From NCBI GenBank assembly GCA_011009095.1, contig VTPC01091312.1:113045-177044 (forward strand): DNA of 64,000 nt, given 5' to 3'. Positions within the stretch are counted from its first letter, which is position 1. Every line of letters starts with the position of its first letter. Positions 1 to 13,166 of the stretch are shown here, in pieces. A program made the translations under genes and the position numbers. The notes beneath the pieces are model-generated. The model made no database searches, was not told the origin of the DNA, and saw nothing but the letters and a program-made list of their open reading frames with translations. The stretch is from Ignelater luminosus (lineage: Eukaryota; Arthropoda; Insecta; Coleoptera; Elateridae).

Positions 1-3000
1 ATTGCTATCAAATTAGTTTTTTACATTGCTCTTTTAATATTTAGATTTTACAACTACCAGATTTATAAATTTACTTTTATAGGTCGGAAGTGAATGAACT
101 ATACCATTAGGCAGACATTGCAAGACAAATCGCGCTTTAAGCCGCTTCTTTGTAGTTTAGATCATCTTTTTTACTTGCATTGTAACTACTTTCGAAAAAA
201 ACCATTTAGAAATCTTGTGGAAACTAATTATATTAGCCCATCAATAATTTAGTATCAATCATGAATTTTTACAATTAATCTTTTCAAAGTTTAAACTTTA
301 TAAAGTAATGCTGAAAATTAAATGAAATAATATTCTTGCAATACAGTAATTTTTTTTATCAAACTCATATTTATGCAGTTAATTTTTTACGTCTCAATTA
401 AAAATTGTGTTGATTTCGCTAAGCAACAAATTGAAAAACCGCAACGTAATTAAATTGTTGGGCAAAATTTCTGATTAACAAGTTAAAAATGTCATGGTAC
501 AGTAGTAAGAGTTGATTAGATAGAAACACCTTTATAAAAGTTCATATTTAAAGTTTAAAAAAGTGAAGAAAAAAATAGAAAATGTCAATTTATTCCATTT
601 TCAATAAAACACGTTTTTGAATCAAAGCGGTACTGGGTTATTATCTTACAGGAAAAGAATAATAATGAAAGGAGGAATTAGTACTAGTAGAAAACAAATA
701 AATAGATATAAGGACGAATCCGATCAAGTTTCCTAAAACTCAAAATTTTCTTATTCTTCCTGCATTTAAAAAGGTTGCAACAGTACTACCGCGGTTTTGA
801 TAGTAAGTGGGTTTATTGTACGTAATATTACATTCATTGTTTAAATGTTATTAATTACACTTTAATTGATTGTAATCATATTGCGAAACATCGGGGTATT
901 GTTTTAGATGAGGAATTAAAATCATTAAAATCTTAATATCCTCAGAATGCTTATTTTTGAATTTACAAACTACCCAATAATAATAACGAAAGAGCTATTT
1001 GAACAAACAAGTACAGTCATTATCAGTTAATTCGGGACATGTTTAAATATGTCACGTCAGAAGGGATGTTACTTAATACAGGAATTTAATAATATAACCA
1101 GATATAACAAAAATCTTAAGGTCATTTTTCTTGATTACCGTCCACTTCCGCTTTTTATTTAGTTAGTGGACAACTTTTTATATAAAAATGAAAGTTAAAA
1201 TGTCCTTGTTCACAGTAGATATTAAAATGAATGCAAGTTGCACCTTATTTTTATTCTAATCTTTTTTTACATCAACTAAAATTATTTCCACGCCATTTTT
1301 TTCCCAAAATACAATGAATCCCACGCATTTTCATTATTATGGCCCAAACTGATAGAAACCAATAACGTTGTATCTATAACTAGTATGCATAGATATCTAT
1401 GTAATAGGGGGGCGACTTCATGGCTCCAACCAAAAACATGCAATAGGCTAGGTGGTTTGTTTTGCATTCGAGACACGATTTTCAACAACCGTCTGCGACA
1501 ACAACAATCTTAAGTTACTTAGGAGAGTACAGGAACCTGATGGCCTGAGGTATATACACAACAACCATCAGGAGATGGTAATTGCAGCGCCGCCTCTAAC
1601 TTTATTATGACTAGGCGTTTACCTTTATGATTATGACGTCTGGGGTTAAAGTTCTTTAGTTGCAAAATAAAATAGAATTTTTTAAGGGACGAGATCTGTT
1701 TAACCATACAGTTTCGTTTTACAACGAGAAAGTCATTTTGTTCATTTGATATGTTGAGATGTTGTTACCCTTTCACTAATAGAATTTCTCTATAATTTTA
1801 TGGTTTCATTCTATAGTATCAGTAATTCTATCAAATAGTTGCAAGATTAAATTTTATTTCTTTGAAAGTTTAATTAAAATAGCAGATACTTGATCTAAGA
1901 ATTTCTAATTCAAGCAATTATGAGAGACATTACGAATAGTTGTTAGTTTTAATTACTCAATAGGTTATAGCACAAGACAAATTAAAAATAACGTAAAACC
2001 GTTATTAGATAGTGTAACAAGAAGTTTTTATAGATTAACAACATTATGTCATAAAAGATTTCTTTATACAACTGTAAAGAAAAACAAGTATTTCACTTAT
2101 AATTATGCTATAAAAGTTTCTCTTTAATGTATGGTAACTGCGGTTATTACAATGTAATACTGTAGAGCTACCTGTTTGTTTAACACTCGAGAATATTAAT
2201 CCTATAATTTAAATTTTTTAAAGTATTACAAAAGGAAACTTAAACTGTATCTACATTTTGCAAAGTTGACAACACTGTTTATTCCTAAATCTAAGTCACT
2301 TATTGTTCTTCAATAAAAACAGTTTTGGAATAGAAATAGGATAAAATGGTATTGTAGTATGGAGATGTCGCTTTCTTCTTCCAGTTTTATCCTTGATAAC
2401 TTCAGAAACCAAGAGAACATCAACTGGTAGAATAAATAACTTTGTCAGTTTGGTAAAGAATGTTTCTCTTGCTTTCTACAGCGCAAGGTTGTATGTTTTC
2501 AAAAATTGAGTCAGTTTAGAATTTAGTCATATTTAGAGATCAACTACACGACTTCACTTCTCTTGCTCTGCAAATATTGACGATAGCAATTATATTGCAG
2601 CTGGAGAGATACTTTCTCTAGTGTAATTCTTTTTTCGGAAAATCGAAAACTTTTCATTTCATTAACAAAGTAACCGGTTATAGCTATGCGTTACTAAATT
2701 TTGACATAGACATTAGCTATCGCAACATTAATCTCATTGGTAGGTATGCAGTAAGTGATACACAAAAATAAATTGAATATTTGAAGAAGTATCAATGCGT
2801 GAGTTTGGGTATTTTTGGTAAGGGCCGTTTCTAGATCTAAAGTCGATGATACTATTCCTATCTCCACACAGTTTCTCTGTTTCTGCATCAATGTTGTTGG
2901 CGCAATGTGAAAAATTTAGTTTGCAATTAACAAACAACTGGTCTGAAAATGATCCGCTGTCCAACTGCTTTTTACCGGAACTTTTGTCATAACATTGCTT

Positions 3001-3576
3001 TAGAGACATTGTAAAATTTCAAAATCACACTGTGTCGATTTATTCCCATTTACAGTTGCAAAATCCATTTTCGATTGGATTGTTAGTTTCCAAGATATCT
3101 ATGATTTTTTATGCAAAATTGAAGTAAATTTAGGCAGATTATCACCAACCGGGTCAAGTTTTTGCCCTTGGAAAAATGAATTTTCACACAAAAACACAGC
3201 CTTCAAATCTGCATCTACAGATCAGAACAGATGTCTGGGAGACCAAACAAACAATACTTCTATCTGCAGATTTTTAGATTTCAATTGTTTTTTTGCTACG
3301 CCATGCCGATACCGGTTTAGAAAAAATTAAACGACTAAAGTCTTTGATTGTTAAGCTACTTCTAGAATAATTAGTATAAACAAAATTGAAACAGACATAC
3401 TTTAGAATGTTTAGCTATAAGTTGTTCTTCAAGTTCGTATGGCAACGAATGATTTATTTGCTAATTGGTTTTATCTAGCTTTGGCTACCTACAACTAGTT
3501 CAAATTTTAATGAAAGTTATGGTGAAAGTTCTAATAGAAGCTAAAAGGGCATTTTTTAAATCTTTAATTATTTCTA
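1..3576. other. AT-rich non-coding DNA
   Basis: No coding region, RNA gene or ordered repeat is supported here. The short open frames (for example 1282-1488 and 2734-3009, minus strand) show no recognisable motif and are no longer than expected in AT-rich DNA. Confidence 0.6.
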
Positions 3577-3584
3577 TTGCACAG

Positions 3585-4490
3585 GAAGCTTGGTGGTCGG
3601 AAATCTGAGCCTGGAAACTCACAAGAATTTAGAGATCTGCAAACACCTCAGAAGAATGTCTACAAAAATCTACACGTTTGCAAAAACTTGAGCTCTCTAT
3701 GGACCAAGATTCTAGCAAGAACTCAAAGCCCTGAAGAACCCTATAGAACCATAATCATCTGAAAACATGAAAAAACCTGAAAATCCTTGAGAAAATTGTC
3801 AAGATAGCCACAGAAATTAGGAAGTTCATTGAAACATTAAGGTCTTCAAGAATTCAAGGTCCCACAAAAATACAAGTTTTAAAATCAGAAAACTACTAAG
3901 AAATTAATTTAGAATATTGTGGACTTCGGGGATATACAAAAGTCTAAAGGGCCACAGAAGATCGTAAAGTCTATAGAAACCTGTAGCTTTGCATGGATTG
4001 AGGCTCAAGAAAACGCTCAAAACCCTGCAAAGTCCTGGAAGAACCGCAACCATGTAAAAACATAAATGATTTTAAATTTCCATAAGAAAATTGTCAAAAT
4101 ACCCACAAAAGCAAAAACATCAGCATCCGTAAGGATTTAGGATCTTGCAGGTAGAGACGAGATTTGTTTACATTGTAAAACAGGTTTCAAAATCAGAAAA
4201 ACACTAAGAAATCAATTTAGAATATTGTGAATTTTGAACGTAAAAATGTACAAAATCTTGTAGGTTTGCAGGAATTTGTATTTTCTGGACTAAGGACTCA
4301 AAACCTTGCAAGATCCTAGAGAACTATAAGCATCACGAAAAAAACCTGGAAGTCTGTGAGAGAATCATTAAGATACCCACAAAAACCAGAAAGTCTACAG
4401 AAACATTTTTGGCCCGCAGGAATTCCGGGATTATCAAGAGACAATGCAAATCAGATTTTAGAATCAAAGCACTACCAAAATTTAAAATGC
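3585..4490. repeat. Degenerate tandem repeat, unit ~275-295 bp, about three copies
   Basis: Three landmarks recur in the same order. A 'CTCAAAaCCctgcaa'-like segment lies at about 3719, 4014 and 4298. An 'AAgATacCCACAaAA' segment lies at about 3801, 4096 and 4371. An 'AAAATCAGAAAA..CTAAGAAAT' segment followed by 'TTTAGAATATTGTG' lies at about 3882 and 4190, with a shorter echo near 4450. The spacing gives a unit of roughly 275-295 bp. Copies differ by many substitutions and small indels, so the array is old. The ORFs at 3577-3762 and 4356-4565 fall inside it and are not supported as genes. It could be a satellite fragment or the internal repeat of an unidentified element. Confidence 0.65.
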
Positions 4491-4569
4491 TATAAACTTT
4501 TAAGTGAGAAGACGGAAAGTCATAGATATCGTACCGTTAAACTGGATCATTTGCTCTTTTACTGAAATA

Positions 4570-7410
4570 GGTTTCTTTGATCTGGATGAGATTGTATAAA
4601 TAAAAAATCTCACTACAACCTTTCAAGATTTTTTTTATATGTTTAGTGCGTGATTCCATAATGGATCATATTTCTGACATGTTTACTTCCAGCCTTGTTT
4701 ATATTAGGCTGGAAACATTTCTAAATGCCATGAAGTTTGTTATTATGATAAGTTGTATCTCAAGTAATCAATTAAACTAAGCACTAAAGAATAAACAACG
4801 AGTTCATCATGAATTTAAAACTTCTGGTTTGTACAGTGACGATGTCAAGGGCAGGCACGGGTGGATAAACAGAAGTCTACCCTAAAACAGCTTTTGTTCA
4901 TCTTCCTCAAAATCATAGATAGATATAAACTCGTCATAGAAAACCGAAATATAACATGGTTATCTGGCTCATAGGTACTGCTAGATGTCACTCCTTGTGT
5001 TTCTGTTACTTATGACAACATATCAGCAATACTTATTAGTGAACAGCATAATTTTTCTAGTCACTGCATTTATCTTTCAATAGTCTACATAACACTGTAC
5101 GGCGTATCATTTTTTTTAACAAAGAAGACTAATTAACCATTTGGATCAAATTAAAATTTATTATTTATTGCTAATACATATGCATATCAATTTCAATGCT
5201 GAGAAAAATTCTTAATGTCTTAACCTTGGTTAGTATGTAGTTGACCTATAGATACCTGCATACTTAAAGGCAGTGTTTGGTATAGTATACTCCTACACTT
5301 GTTTGAAATTCATATTTTTGTTTAATTTCATTTAGGAAACTTTTAACGTTGAAGTCTTTTTTTAACAATAATTGTTTATTTATTTTTTTTCAATTCTACT
5401 CTCCCTTTTTCAGTCAGTAGATATTTTATAGAAGTTTTTTTATAGTTAAAGATAATTATAAACAGATTTTAAAAAGATATACCAAATTTGATTATCTAAT
5501 ATTTTAATAAAAGAAAAGGTCACTTATACAATATCATTTGTTTTAGTTCAACAGGATTCACTCTTCTTGACATTTTTAACATTTAAATAGGTACTGACAT
5601 TTTTATAAAAAATATGATAATGTTTCTAAAGCTATTTATTATTATTTAGGTGGTATCATCCACACTGAATCTTTATCTTTTTTTTAATAATAAAACCAAT
5701 AATCCCTTGAATACTCTTCTTTATTCCAGATAGTTTTATTCGTACTGACAACTAAATTTAAGAAGAAGCAATTTGAAATGAATCTAATCTACCAGACATA
5801 ATAGAATTGCAGGAGTGCTTGATGTCTCTGAAAACTGTCCTCGTGCAACTCTATTTGTATGTAGAGCAAAGAATTTGTCACAACAATATTGTTTTTAATA
5901 ATGAACTAAGAACGAATGCAAAAGATAGTTTTATTCAGTTGGTATCTAATAATAACACGAACACAACTGTATAACTGTAGAATTTAATTAATTAAAGTTT
6001 ATAGCCCAACCCTTAGGTATTCTACACAAAAATTCTCTTTTATGGGACATTACATACATAGGTGTGTTTCTCTGCATCATAAAATTATACTACTGGAAAC
6101 ACTTTCATTGTTTTAACCGTACAGAAGTATAAAAATATACAGCACCAATAAACGTTCTCACCGTGGAAAATTTGATTATTTCTTAAAAAAATAGCTTGAG
6201 TTTGAAATATCCATTTAATTAAATTCTACGTAGAAACTCACATATGCCTGCGAAAAGATTAATACACAATCGTCAAATATTTCTCAATAATATACCATGA
6301 ATGTCAAAATGAAGAGTTTCGATGACTAAAATATGCATCAAGAATTTACAGCTGCTTGCAACTGTAGAAAATATTAAACATAAATTTGGAATTTAAGAAA
6401 TCTGATACTGTAAGAGTCAATTAAAATGAAAGAAAGCACTAATTTCGTTTACCTACTTAAATAAAATTAACCTTAATTCGTTTCAAAAAAAATATTGATA
6501 AACGAGCAGAAAATGATTACGTCCACTTTATTAATATACATGCATATGTATTAAAAGTTATAAATTTGTAAAACAGAAATATTATTTTGAAGTTAAAAAA
6601 AGAGTGAAAGGATGTGTCATTATTGATATGTGTATATAAATTTTCTTTCACGAAAGTTAAGGTCAAGTTTAAATGCTTTACAAGCACCTTAACTTTTATT
6701 TTATTTAAATTATATGTTCGATATTATGTTCAATAAATTTGTGTAGAATTAAAAATAAATTAAAGTTGCCCTAAATAGTCTCACTTACTTGCTCTAAAAA
6801 TATTAGAACATTATTAGAAAGTATAAATTTAAAGAAATTAGAAATATTTGTTTTACCTTCAGGCATTAATATAAATGTAGAATTTATTTACTTATGTACT
6901 ATTTTTAAAACTACAAATATTTACAAGTAATTATAAATCATTTGGTTGTTCTAATTTTTAAATGCATGTTTAACATTACCAAGTTGGTTTTTAGGTTGCT
7001 GTAAGTTGTTACACTATTATCAAAGTTGATTAGTTCTAGCTATATCAATTTTAAAAGAATCAAACACATGACTGTAGAAATGATTAGTTCATTAATTACT
7101 CTAATTGGCGCCCAATATTCATTAAGCATTAAGATATATATAACATCTATGTCGATTCTAGGTATAATATAACATAGCAAACTTAATTACTACAAGTCAA
7201 ATAACAAAAATAACGTTAATGTTATGATAGAATTGATTTGGAACGTATGAAGGATCAACCAAATAAAAACTGAATCTTACAGTAAACTAACTATTTTTTC
7301 GACAATGTTTGAATTTTCAGATTTTAGCTTACAATCAGGGAAATACCTTTTGATAAGAAAGAGAAACAGGATTTTTGTACGTAGGATTGCAAACATTTTT
7401 AAAAGGGGTC
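4570..7410. other. AT-rich non-coding DNA
   Basis: I see no gene, element end or ordered repeat in this stretch. A TGGCGCCCAA string near 7107 resembles a retroviral primer-binding site but has no LTR beside it. Confidence 0.55.
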
Positions 7411-7672
7411 GCTTTGCGCCGAATAATATTTTACTTTAACTAGCAGTAAGATGAGTACTGACCAACAAAGTTAACTTTAATCAGTTTCTAGAGTCAATGA
7501 ACAGACTGAACAATAAAATCAAGTTCAGTCTAGTCCGTGCAAATCTAGTAGACTCTCAGGTTCTTTCATGCACACGTAATTCTAAAATGAAAAGGAAAGA
7601 TCAGTTTGGAGAAGGTGAAAGTTATGGATGCATTCACCAACCTTGAAAAGACTCCTGCATCTTCAGAAAGAT

Positions 7673-8460
7673 TGCGCCGGAATAATATCTTACATAGATT
7701 AGAAAGCAAGAGCTACTTTGAAAAACTGCTGACCAAGAATAAACATCAGCAAAAAACGCAGATGCTGGAAGAGGCCTAAATACTGAAGAAGAAGACGAAG
7801 GTGAGAAGTTTAAGTTTAACTGATCTAAGATAGTTCAATTGAAAATTTACTTGGCAAAGAAAATTGCCAGTCTTAATAGCAGATTTTCTAAGATCTTGTA
7901 AGGTACGAGAAGCAACAGTATACGAAAGGAAGAGGTTCGACAAATAATGAATACAGATAGCTAGATAAGACTCCTATGTTAGGAGATTGACTACAAAGAG
8001 GTAGTCACTAAATAGGTAGAAGTGGGCTCTATTGTACACAAGTATAATAGTTAATTCTAATAATATGGGAATTGTCGCCTTGCTGGTTATGGGAACATTC
8101 ATGAAGCCAAAATTATTGTATTAGAATAATATTCCACACAGATTAAAAAGGAAAAAACTGTTAAAACTGCTGACAAAAAATAGACACCAGCAAGAACGCG
8201 TATGCTTAAAAACGGCTAATGTTAGTGAAGAGAAAGTGAAAAAATTAGACAAAGAGGAATTCAAATCAAACATGATCAAACTACAAATCAATGCAGAAAA
8301 AAGTTGCCAACTTTGAAAATATCGAAAGATCAGACAGCATACTAAACAAAAAGGTTTGACAAATGATGAATACAAAAAACAATGTGGTACGTAGATGAGA
8401 CTCTTATGATAAATACATGTTAAAAAAATGACTAAAGGAAAATGGTCACCTAGTACTATG
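7673..8460 (+). repeat. Diverged direct duplication, possibly of old coding DNA
   Basis: A block starting near 7673 ('GGAATAATAT..' then 'AAACTGCTGACcAAgAATA') is repeated near 8126 ('GAATAATATtCCACA' then 'AAACTGCTGACAAAAAATAG'). Colinearity continues for over 300 bp to the 'GGTT(C/T)GACAAATAATGAATAC'-like segments near 7936 and 8352. In the plus frame both copies read as Leu-Leu-Thr-Lys-Asn-(Lys/Arg)-His-Gln-Gln. This suggests they once encoded a basic protein segment, now broken by stops. A shorter echo of the block's start lies near 7418. I do not recognise the protein. The period is about 450 bp. Confidence 0.5.
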
Positions 8461-8959
8461 TAGAACCATAGAATGTAAAATCCAAGACTAGAACGAGTAA
8501 ATGAAGAACTATAAAAACTCGCTTGTAGATTTTTTTAAATCGAAAGTATAGATATCAACTTACTTTTCAAGGGCACGAGCTGGATAGATATATTATCCTT
8601 TGGCTTTTCATGCCAAGTTCATTGATGATATTGAAAAAGGATCTCGTTACCTCTGGTACTATTGTGATTGCAGAGACACTCTACATTTCCTCATGACTTG
8701 TAATTGACTCTTTCAAGTTCATTTCTTAATACAAAGAGCAAGTATCAACCTGCTTCTATGACGATTGGAAAACAAAAAGTATTTCTTTTCCTTATGAGCA
8801 AGCAATACGCCAATGTCCTTACACCGATTTCCCACGGTACAAACCTAAAACTCGATTCATGTCGAGTATACTTCCTGATACTAGATGATACTTGTGACGC
8901 AAGTTAAAAGAAACTCAATTCGTTCTCGCTTCGGGTTTGTCTGTGCGATTTTATTTAAA

Positions 8960-11896
8960 GAAGAAGTCGAATTCCCTGATTGCAGGATTAGTTCAGTTTT
9001 ATAAGGTGAATGAATGATACGCGACCTTAACAATTGTACAACAAAATAGAAGAGAAACTCTGATCTAGAGTAGCGTATACTGCCCAAGAAAATCAATAGT
9101 CACAGAAAGAATTAGCAGAAACTTAGACTCTTCTCTAAATGAAATGGGCCTCCATTGTCAAAATCATCAACAGATAAGTTTTTGAGCAAACTTCTGAAAA
9201 AGTTATTGTTGTTTATTGTCAGATACTTTGTATCTGTATGTCAGGTGCAGTCAGATACTTCTTTTCTAATATTACATTCTGTTAAAGAGGAACTAAATAT
9301 TATATAGATATTCCAATTCTAATTTGGTTTCCCATTTTGTATTGACTCATAAACTGTTCTAATGCCCAAAGTATCTTTATGGTAACTCATCATAAATTTC
9401 ATTGATTTTCCATTTGGAGCAAGTCATTTGTACGAACGTTAATGTCACTGTTTAAAAAAAACATTGATATGGATATTTCGGATTTTGTGATTTTTATCTT
9501 CCATCAATGGCTACAGATCATGATAATGCAGATTAACATTTTTTTGTTTTGAACAATTTGTGATAGTACAAACAAACATTAACAGTTTGCATCGCATGAG
9601 ACCGGTTGAAAAACACTGTTCTAGAAAGCCTAAAATCACCTAAACGAATACCTACAGAAAAGTAACTTCAATATGAATAAAATAAAAATTGTATGGTGTT
9701 GGACTAAATGTCCAAACAACAATCGCTATTTTGTTTTATAGAAAATTAAGAAATTTCCATCGTTGAAATGAAAATTTCAACTTAGAAATACAAATATAGA
9801 GTTAGAATAAAAACTAATTAGTCTGTTCGAAAGAAGTTATCTGAGAAAGTCACCTTGCTATATTATTGTGTAGGTGGTACTCAAAATAACATGAATGACT
9901 TCTAAGCCGTTTACTGTTTTGCATAGCATTTGTATTAGGTTTTCTTCTGAAAACCATAGTGGTGATGAAATCTAGTACAAAATACATTTTTTACAATTGT
10001 AATGACCACCTTGACGTAAGTAAGCAACTGTAAATAAGTAAATAATTAAAACTGTGTTACTGTACTTCACTGTCCTTCTTCAATATTTGCATTGACGACA
10101 ATCTGTTATTGTGTTCAGGGAAAACCGCCATATATAAATTTAGAAACGTGAATCACCGATTAATTTAGTATGTCCTTTATGCATACCTTTTCTAAACATC
10201 AAGTATCTGATAGAATAATTTGCTACAAATTTGGATTATGTATGTAGATGAGTTGCTGATTTTTGACTTCCTCTATTTAACTTCCAAAAAAAATAGAACA
10301 AATTATGTACACGTTATTCTTATTAATTATTATGTGATTGGAATTCAAATAAATGTATCATGTATCACGCATGGTAAAAAAATTAATGAAACAAAATAGT
10401 GTCCAAATTCATTATATAAGCACGAATTTCAAATATAATGAACATACCAAACAGAACAAAATTTATAATTAAGAAATTACTTCTCTCTTCTGCTATTTAT
10501 TTATTATTTACATTTAAATATTCTAATCACGATTTCAATAATCAAATAAAATGAGATTTACCTTGAGATATGTAAACAAAACAACGGTTGTTGTATAGGG
10601 GGATAATTGTAAAACCGGAATTTATAATTGCAAGAATTGGCTCAATTATACCAAAACGAAAACGAATACGTCTGATAACGATTTAAATTAAATATACGCA
10701 CTCACATACATGTTTTCTATCAACCTACGTATTGATATGTAGTAAAAGGATATCCAGAAAATGAGTTTATGTATAAAGCCAGTATGCAGATTAATTACAC
10801 TTTTTTTCATTTAATTTGTGTGAATGTTATGTGAAAGGTAACATAAATTTTAAATAAGTTGAACCTAAAATTTAATGCTGTTTTATTATAAATAACGCAC
10901 TTTACTATGTGGAAAATTTTTTTATTGAATTATTAATAATTTTAAATTTTAATTAAGTGAAGAACCTTCACTTACCAGGACTGTTCTTTTGTAATTTTCC
11001 AAATATTCAACACATTTTCTCAACACTTTTATTTTTGTAAATTTATAATCAGAACAACTTAAAACACTAGAAAGTTTTTAAAAGTAAAACCAACCTAGCG
11101 AGAAACAGTCAATAATTTCGATTTTATCACTCGACGAATGTTACACATAAACTAAAAAATCTACAAATTAATCTTACCACTTAACTATTACTTTTCCCCT
11201 CTTTTTGGAATTTTTAGACTGAAGAATTTTCTTTTACCGATTAAAAAGTGGTTCTATATAAAATTGAGGTTTTTAAAATCAATATAAACATACCGTTCAT
11301 AAATTTATCCATATCCTATTTAACAGTTACAATTTTCACTATATGAATACATTAAGAGAAAAGGACATTAAAATGTAAATTACAGTTTCTAACCTTTTAG
11401 AGCCTCCTAGTACAATTAGTTCTGTTTCTGTTCGAATAAAACCACATCATGCGGTTTCCGTCTATATCAAAAAGATAGTAACAAAAAACGCAGATCAAAA
11501 TTGTTATCAATTACCATACATTCATAAATTCATTAATTTTAATTATTTTCAACATACAGAGTATTCTACAGAGGGTGTCACATGCAAATTGATATTTTTT
11601 ATTCCTGCACTCTAATAGATGTAAACCTAGCCATTTCGAAGTTATTCAATTCCATGTAACAAATTTTCCAAACAAGTTGATAAAAATTTTATTTTGTTTA
11701 CAAAACATGCTTTCTGTAAGTCGTGACACCAAAAGTAGTTCTAGAATTTATAAACTGGAATTTACTTTTGATGATTGCTCTTAAACTAATATGATAACTA
11801 TTGACACGCGCTAATACAATTATGCACATTCAAGCTAGACCTTGTCACATAGCTTTATTCTTGTTTGTCCACTCTACGATTTTAAAACACAGTTTT
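8960..11896. other. AT-rich non-coding DNA
   Basis: No supported gene or element. It ends at the TA dinucleotide where the first mariner inserted. Confidence 0.55.
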
Positions 11897-11898
11897 TA

Positions 11899-11925
11899 CG
11901 AGGGTTGCTATTTATATTTCTGGCC
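11899..11925 (+). repeat. Mariner 1 left terminal inverted repeat
   Basis: 27 bp, an exact reverse complement of 13138-13164, preceded by TA. Confidence 0.95.
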
Positions 11926-12073
11926 TTGGCAACACTGACTGTTTCCAGGCGTCAGATGACATTTCCGGTGTAAACTTTACATAGTTGAACATAACCTCAA
12001 CCACAACATTTTGTCATTTGAGTGCGATTAGTGTTGTTTGCAGTTAATTGAAAAGTGCATTCCCTAGTAAAAA

Positions 12074-13098
12074 ATGGAATTGACCCGTGAACACTTTCGT
12101 GCAATTATTTTTCATAACTTTCGACGTGGATTATCACGACAAGAGTGCATCAATAAACTTAATACATTATATAGCGATGAAGCTCCATCCTACAGCACTG
12201 TAAAAGCTGGTATAATGAATTCAAACATGGCCGATGTTCACTCCAGGACGAAATCCGTGAAGGCCGTCCAAAATCTGTCGTTGTGCCTGAAAACATCGAT
12301 GCTGTGCGTGAACTGATTAAACAAGATCGTCATGTGACATACCGTGAGATTGAGGCATCTTTGGGCATTAGTATGACTAGCATCAACAAGATATTACATG
12401 ATCATTTGGCCGTAAAAAATTTGTTCCCGTTGGATCTCGCATAACCTCACCAATGCTCAAAAGAAGGCTCGCGTCGACTGGTGCATTGAAATGTTGAAAA
12501 AATTTGCGAAAGGTGCATCAAAGGCTGTGTATAACATCTGCACAGGTGACGAATCATGGATCTACGCATATGACCCCGAAACAAAACAGCAATCAACTGT
12601 GTGGGTCTTTCAAGACGAGCCAAATCCAACAAAAGTTGTTCGCGGAAGAAGCACATCGAGGCAAATGGTTGCCTGTTTCTTTGGCATTACCGGTCATGTA
12701 GCAACAGTGGCGTTAGAGCAACGTAAGACGGTCAACTCTGAATGGTACACAACCATTTGTTTGCCAGAAGTCATTGGAGAAATTCGGAAAACTTCAAAAA
12801 AGAGGCGAGTCATTCTTCATCATGACAATGCAAGCTCTCACACCGCTGCTCAAACAATTGAATATTTAACCAGCCAGAAGGTCGAGTGGATGGGCCATCC
12901 ACCATACAGCCCTGATTTGGCTCTCAATGACTTCTTTTTATTCCCGTACATCAAAAACAAACTGCGTGGTCAACGATTTTCAACACCAGAAGAAGCCGTT
13001 TTTTGTTTCAAAACGCATATTTTGGAGCTGCCTCAAACAGAGTGGAAAAAGTGCTTCGAAAATTGGTTCAAATTGGAGAATATTTTGAAAAACAATAA
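12074..13098 (+). pseudogene. Mariner (D,D34D) transposase, inactivated by three indels
   Basis: The ATG at 12074 opens a typical mariner start (MELTREHFRAIIFHNF), the N-terminal helix-turn-helix DNA-binding domain. Against the family pattern, one base is missing near 12206 (after SYSTVK, before a Trp codon at 12208). The reading moves to another frame (EGRP, DAVREL, DRHVTYREIEA) until two bases are missing near 12424. From 12425 the catalytic domain is in the first frame, with TGDESW (Asp 1), LHHDNASSHT (Asp 2) and YSPDLALND (Asp 3). There are 34 residues between Asp 2 and Asp 3. The usual Pro in YSPDLAPND is Leu here. A third deletion near 13070 shifts the end; the ancestral C-terminus GEYFEKQ and its TAA remain readable at 13075-13098 in another frame. 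All three catalytic Asp codons survive, so the loss of function comes from frameshifts. Confidence 0.93.
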
Positions 13099-13137
13099 AA
13101 CTAGTTTCGATCATAAATACTTGTTTTTTCATTGTTA

Positions 13138-13164
13138 GGCCAGAAATATAAATAGCAACCCTCG
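13138..13164 (-). repeat. Mariner 1 right terminal inverted repeat
   Basis: 27 bp, an exact reverse complement of the left end, followed by TA at 13165-13166. Confidence 0.95.
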
Positions 13165-13166
13165 TA

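Larger units (their letters stand above)
11899..13164 (+). mobile_element. Full-length mariner transposon (1,266 bp), perfect 27-bp inverted ends, TA target duplication
   Basis: The left end (11899-11925, starting CGAGGGTTGC) and right end (13138-13164, finishing GCAACCCTCG) are exact reverse complements over 27 bp. TA flanks both sides (11897-11898 and 13165-13166), as expected for the Tc1/mariner superfamily. The length is normal for mariner. The interior holds one transposase gene in plus orientation, broken by indels. The copy cannot make its own transposase. Its perfect ends mean it could still be a substrate for transposase supplied elsewhere; that is inference. Confidence 0.95.

Noticed and set aside
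7100..7120. TGGCGCCCAA resembling a retroviral primer-binding site
   Set aside because: No LTR, no coding remnant nearby, and a similar string also occurs at the end of the MULE gene.
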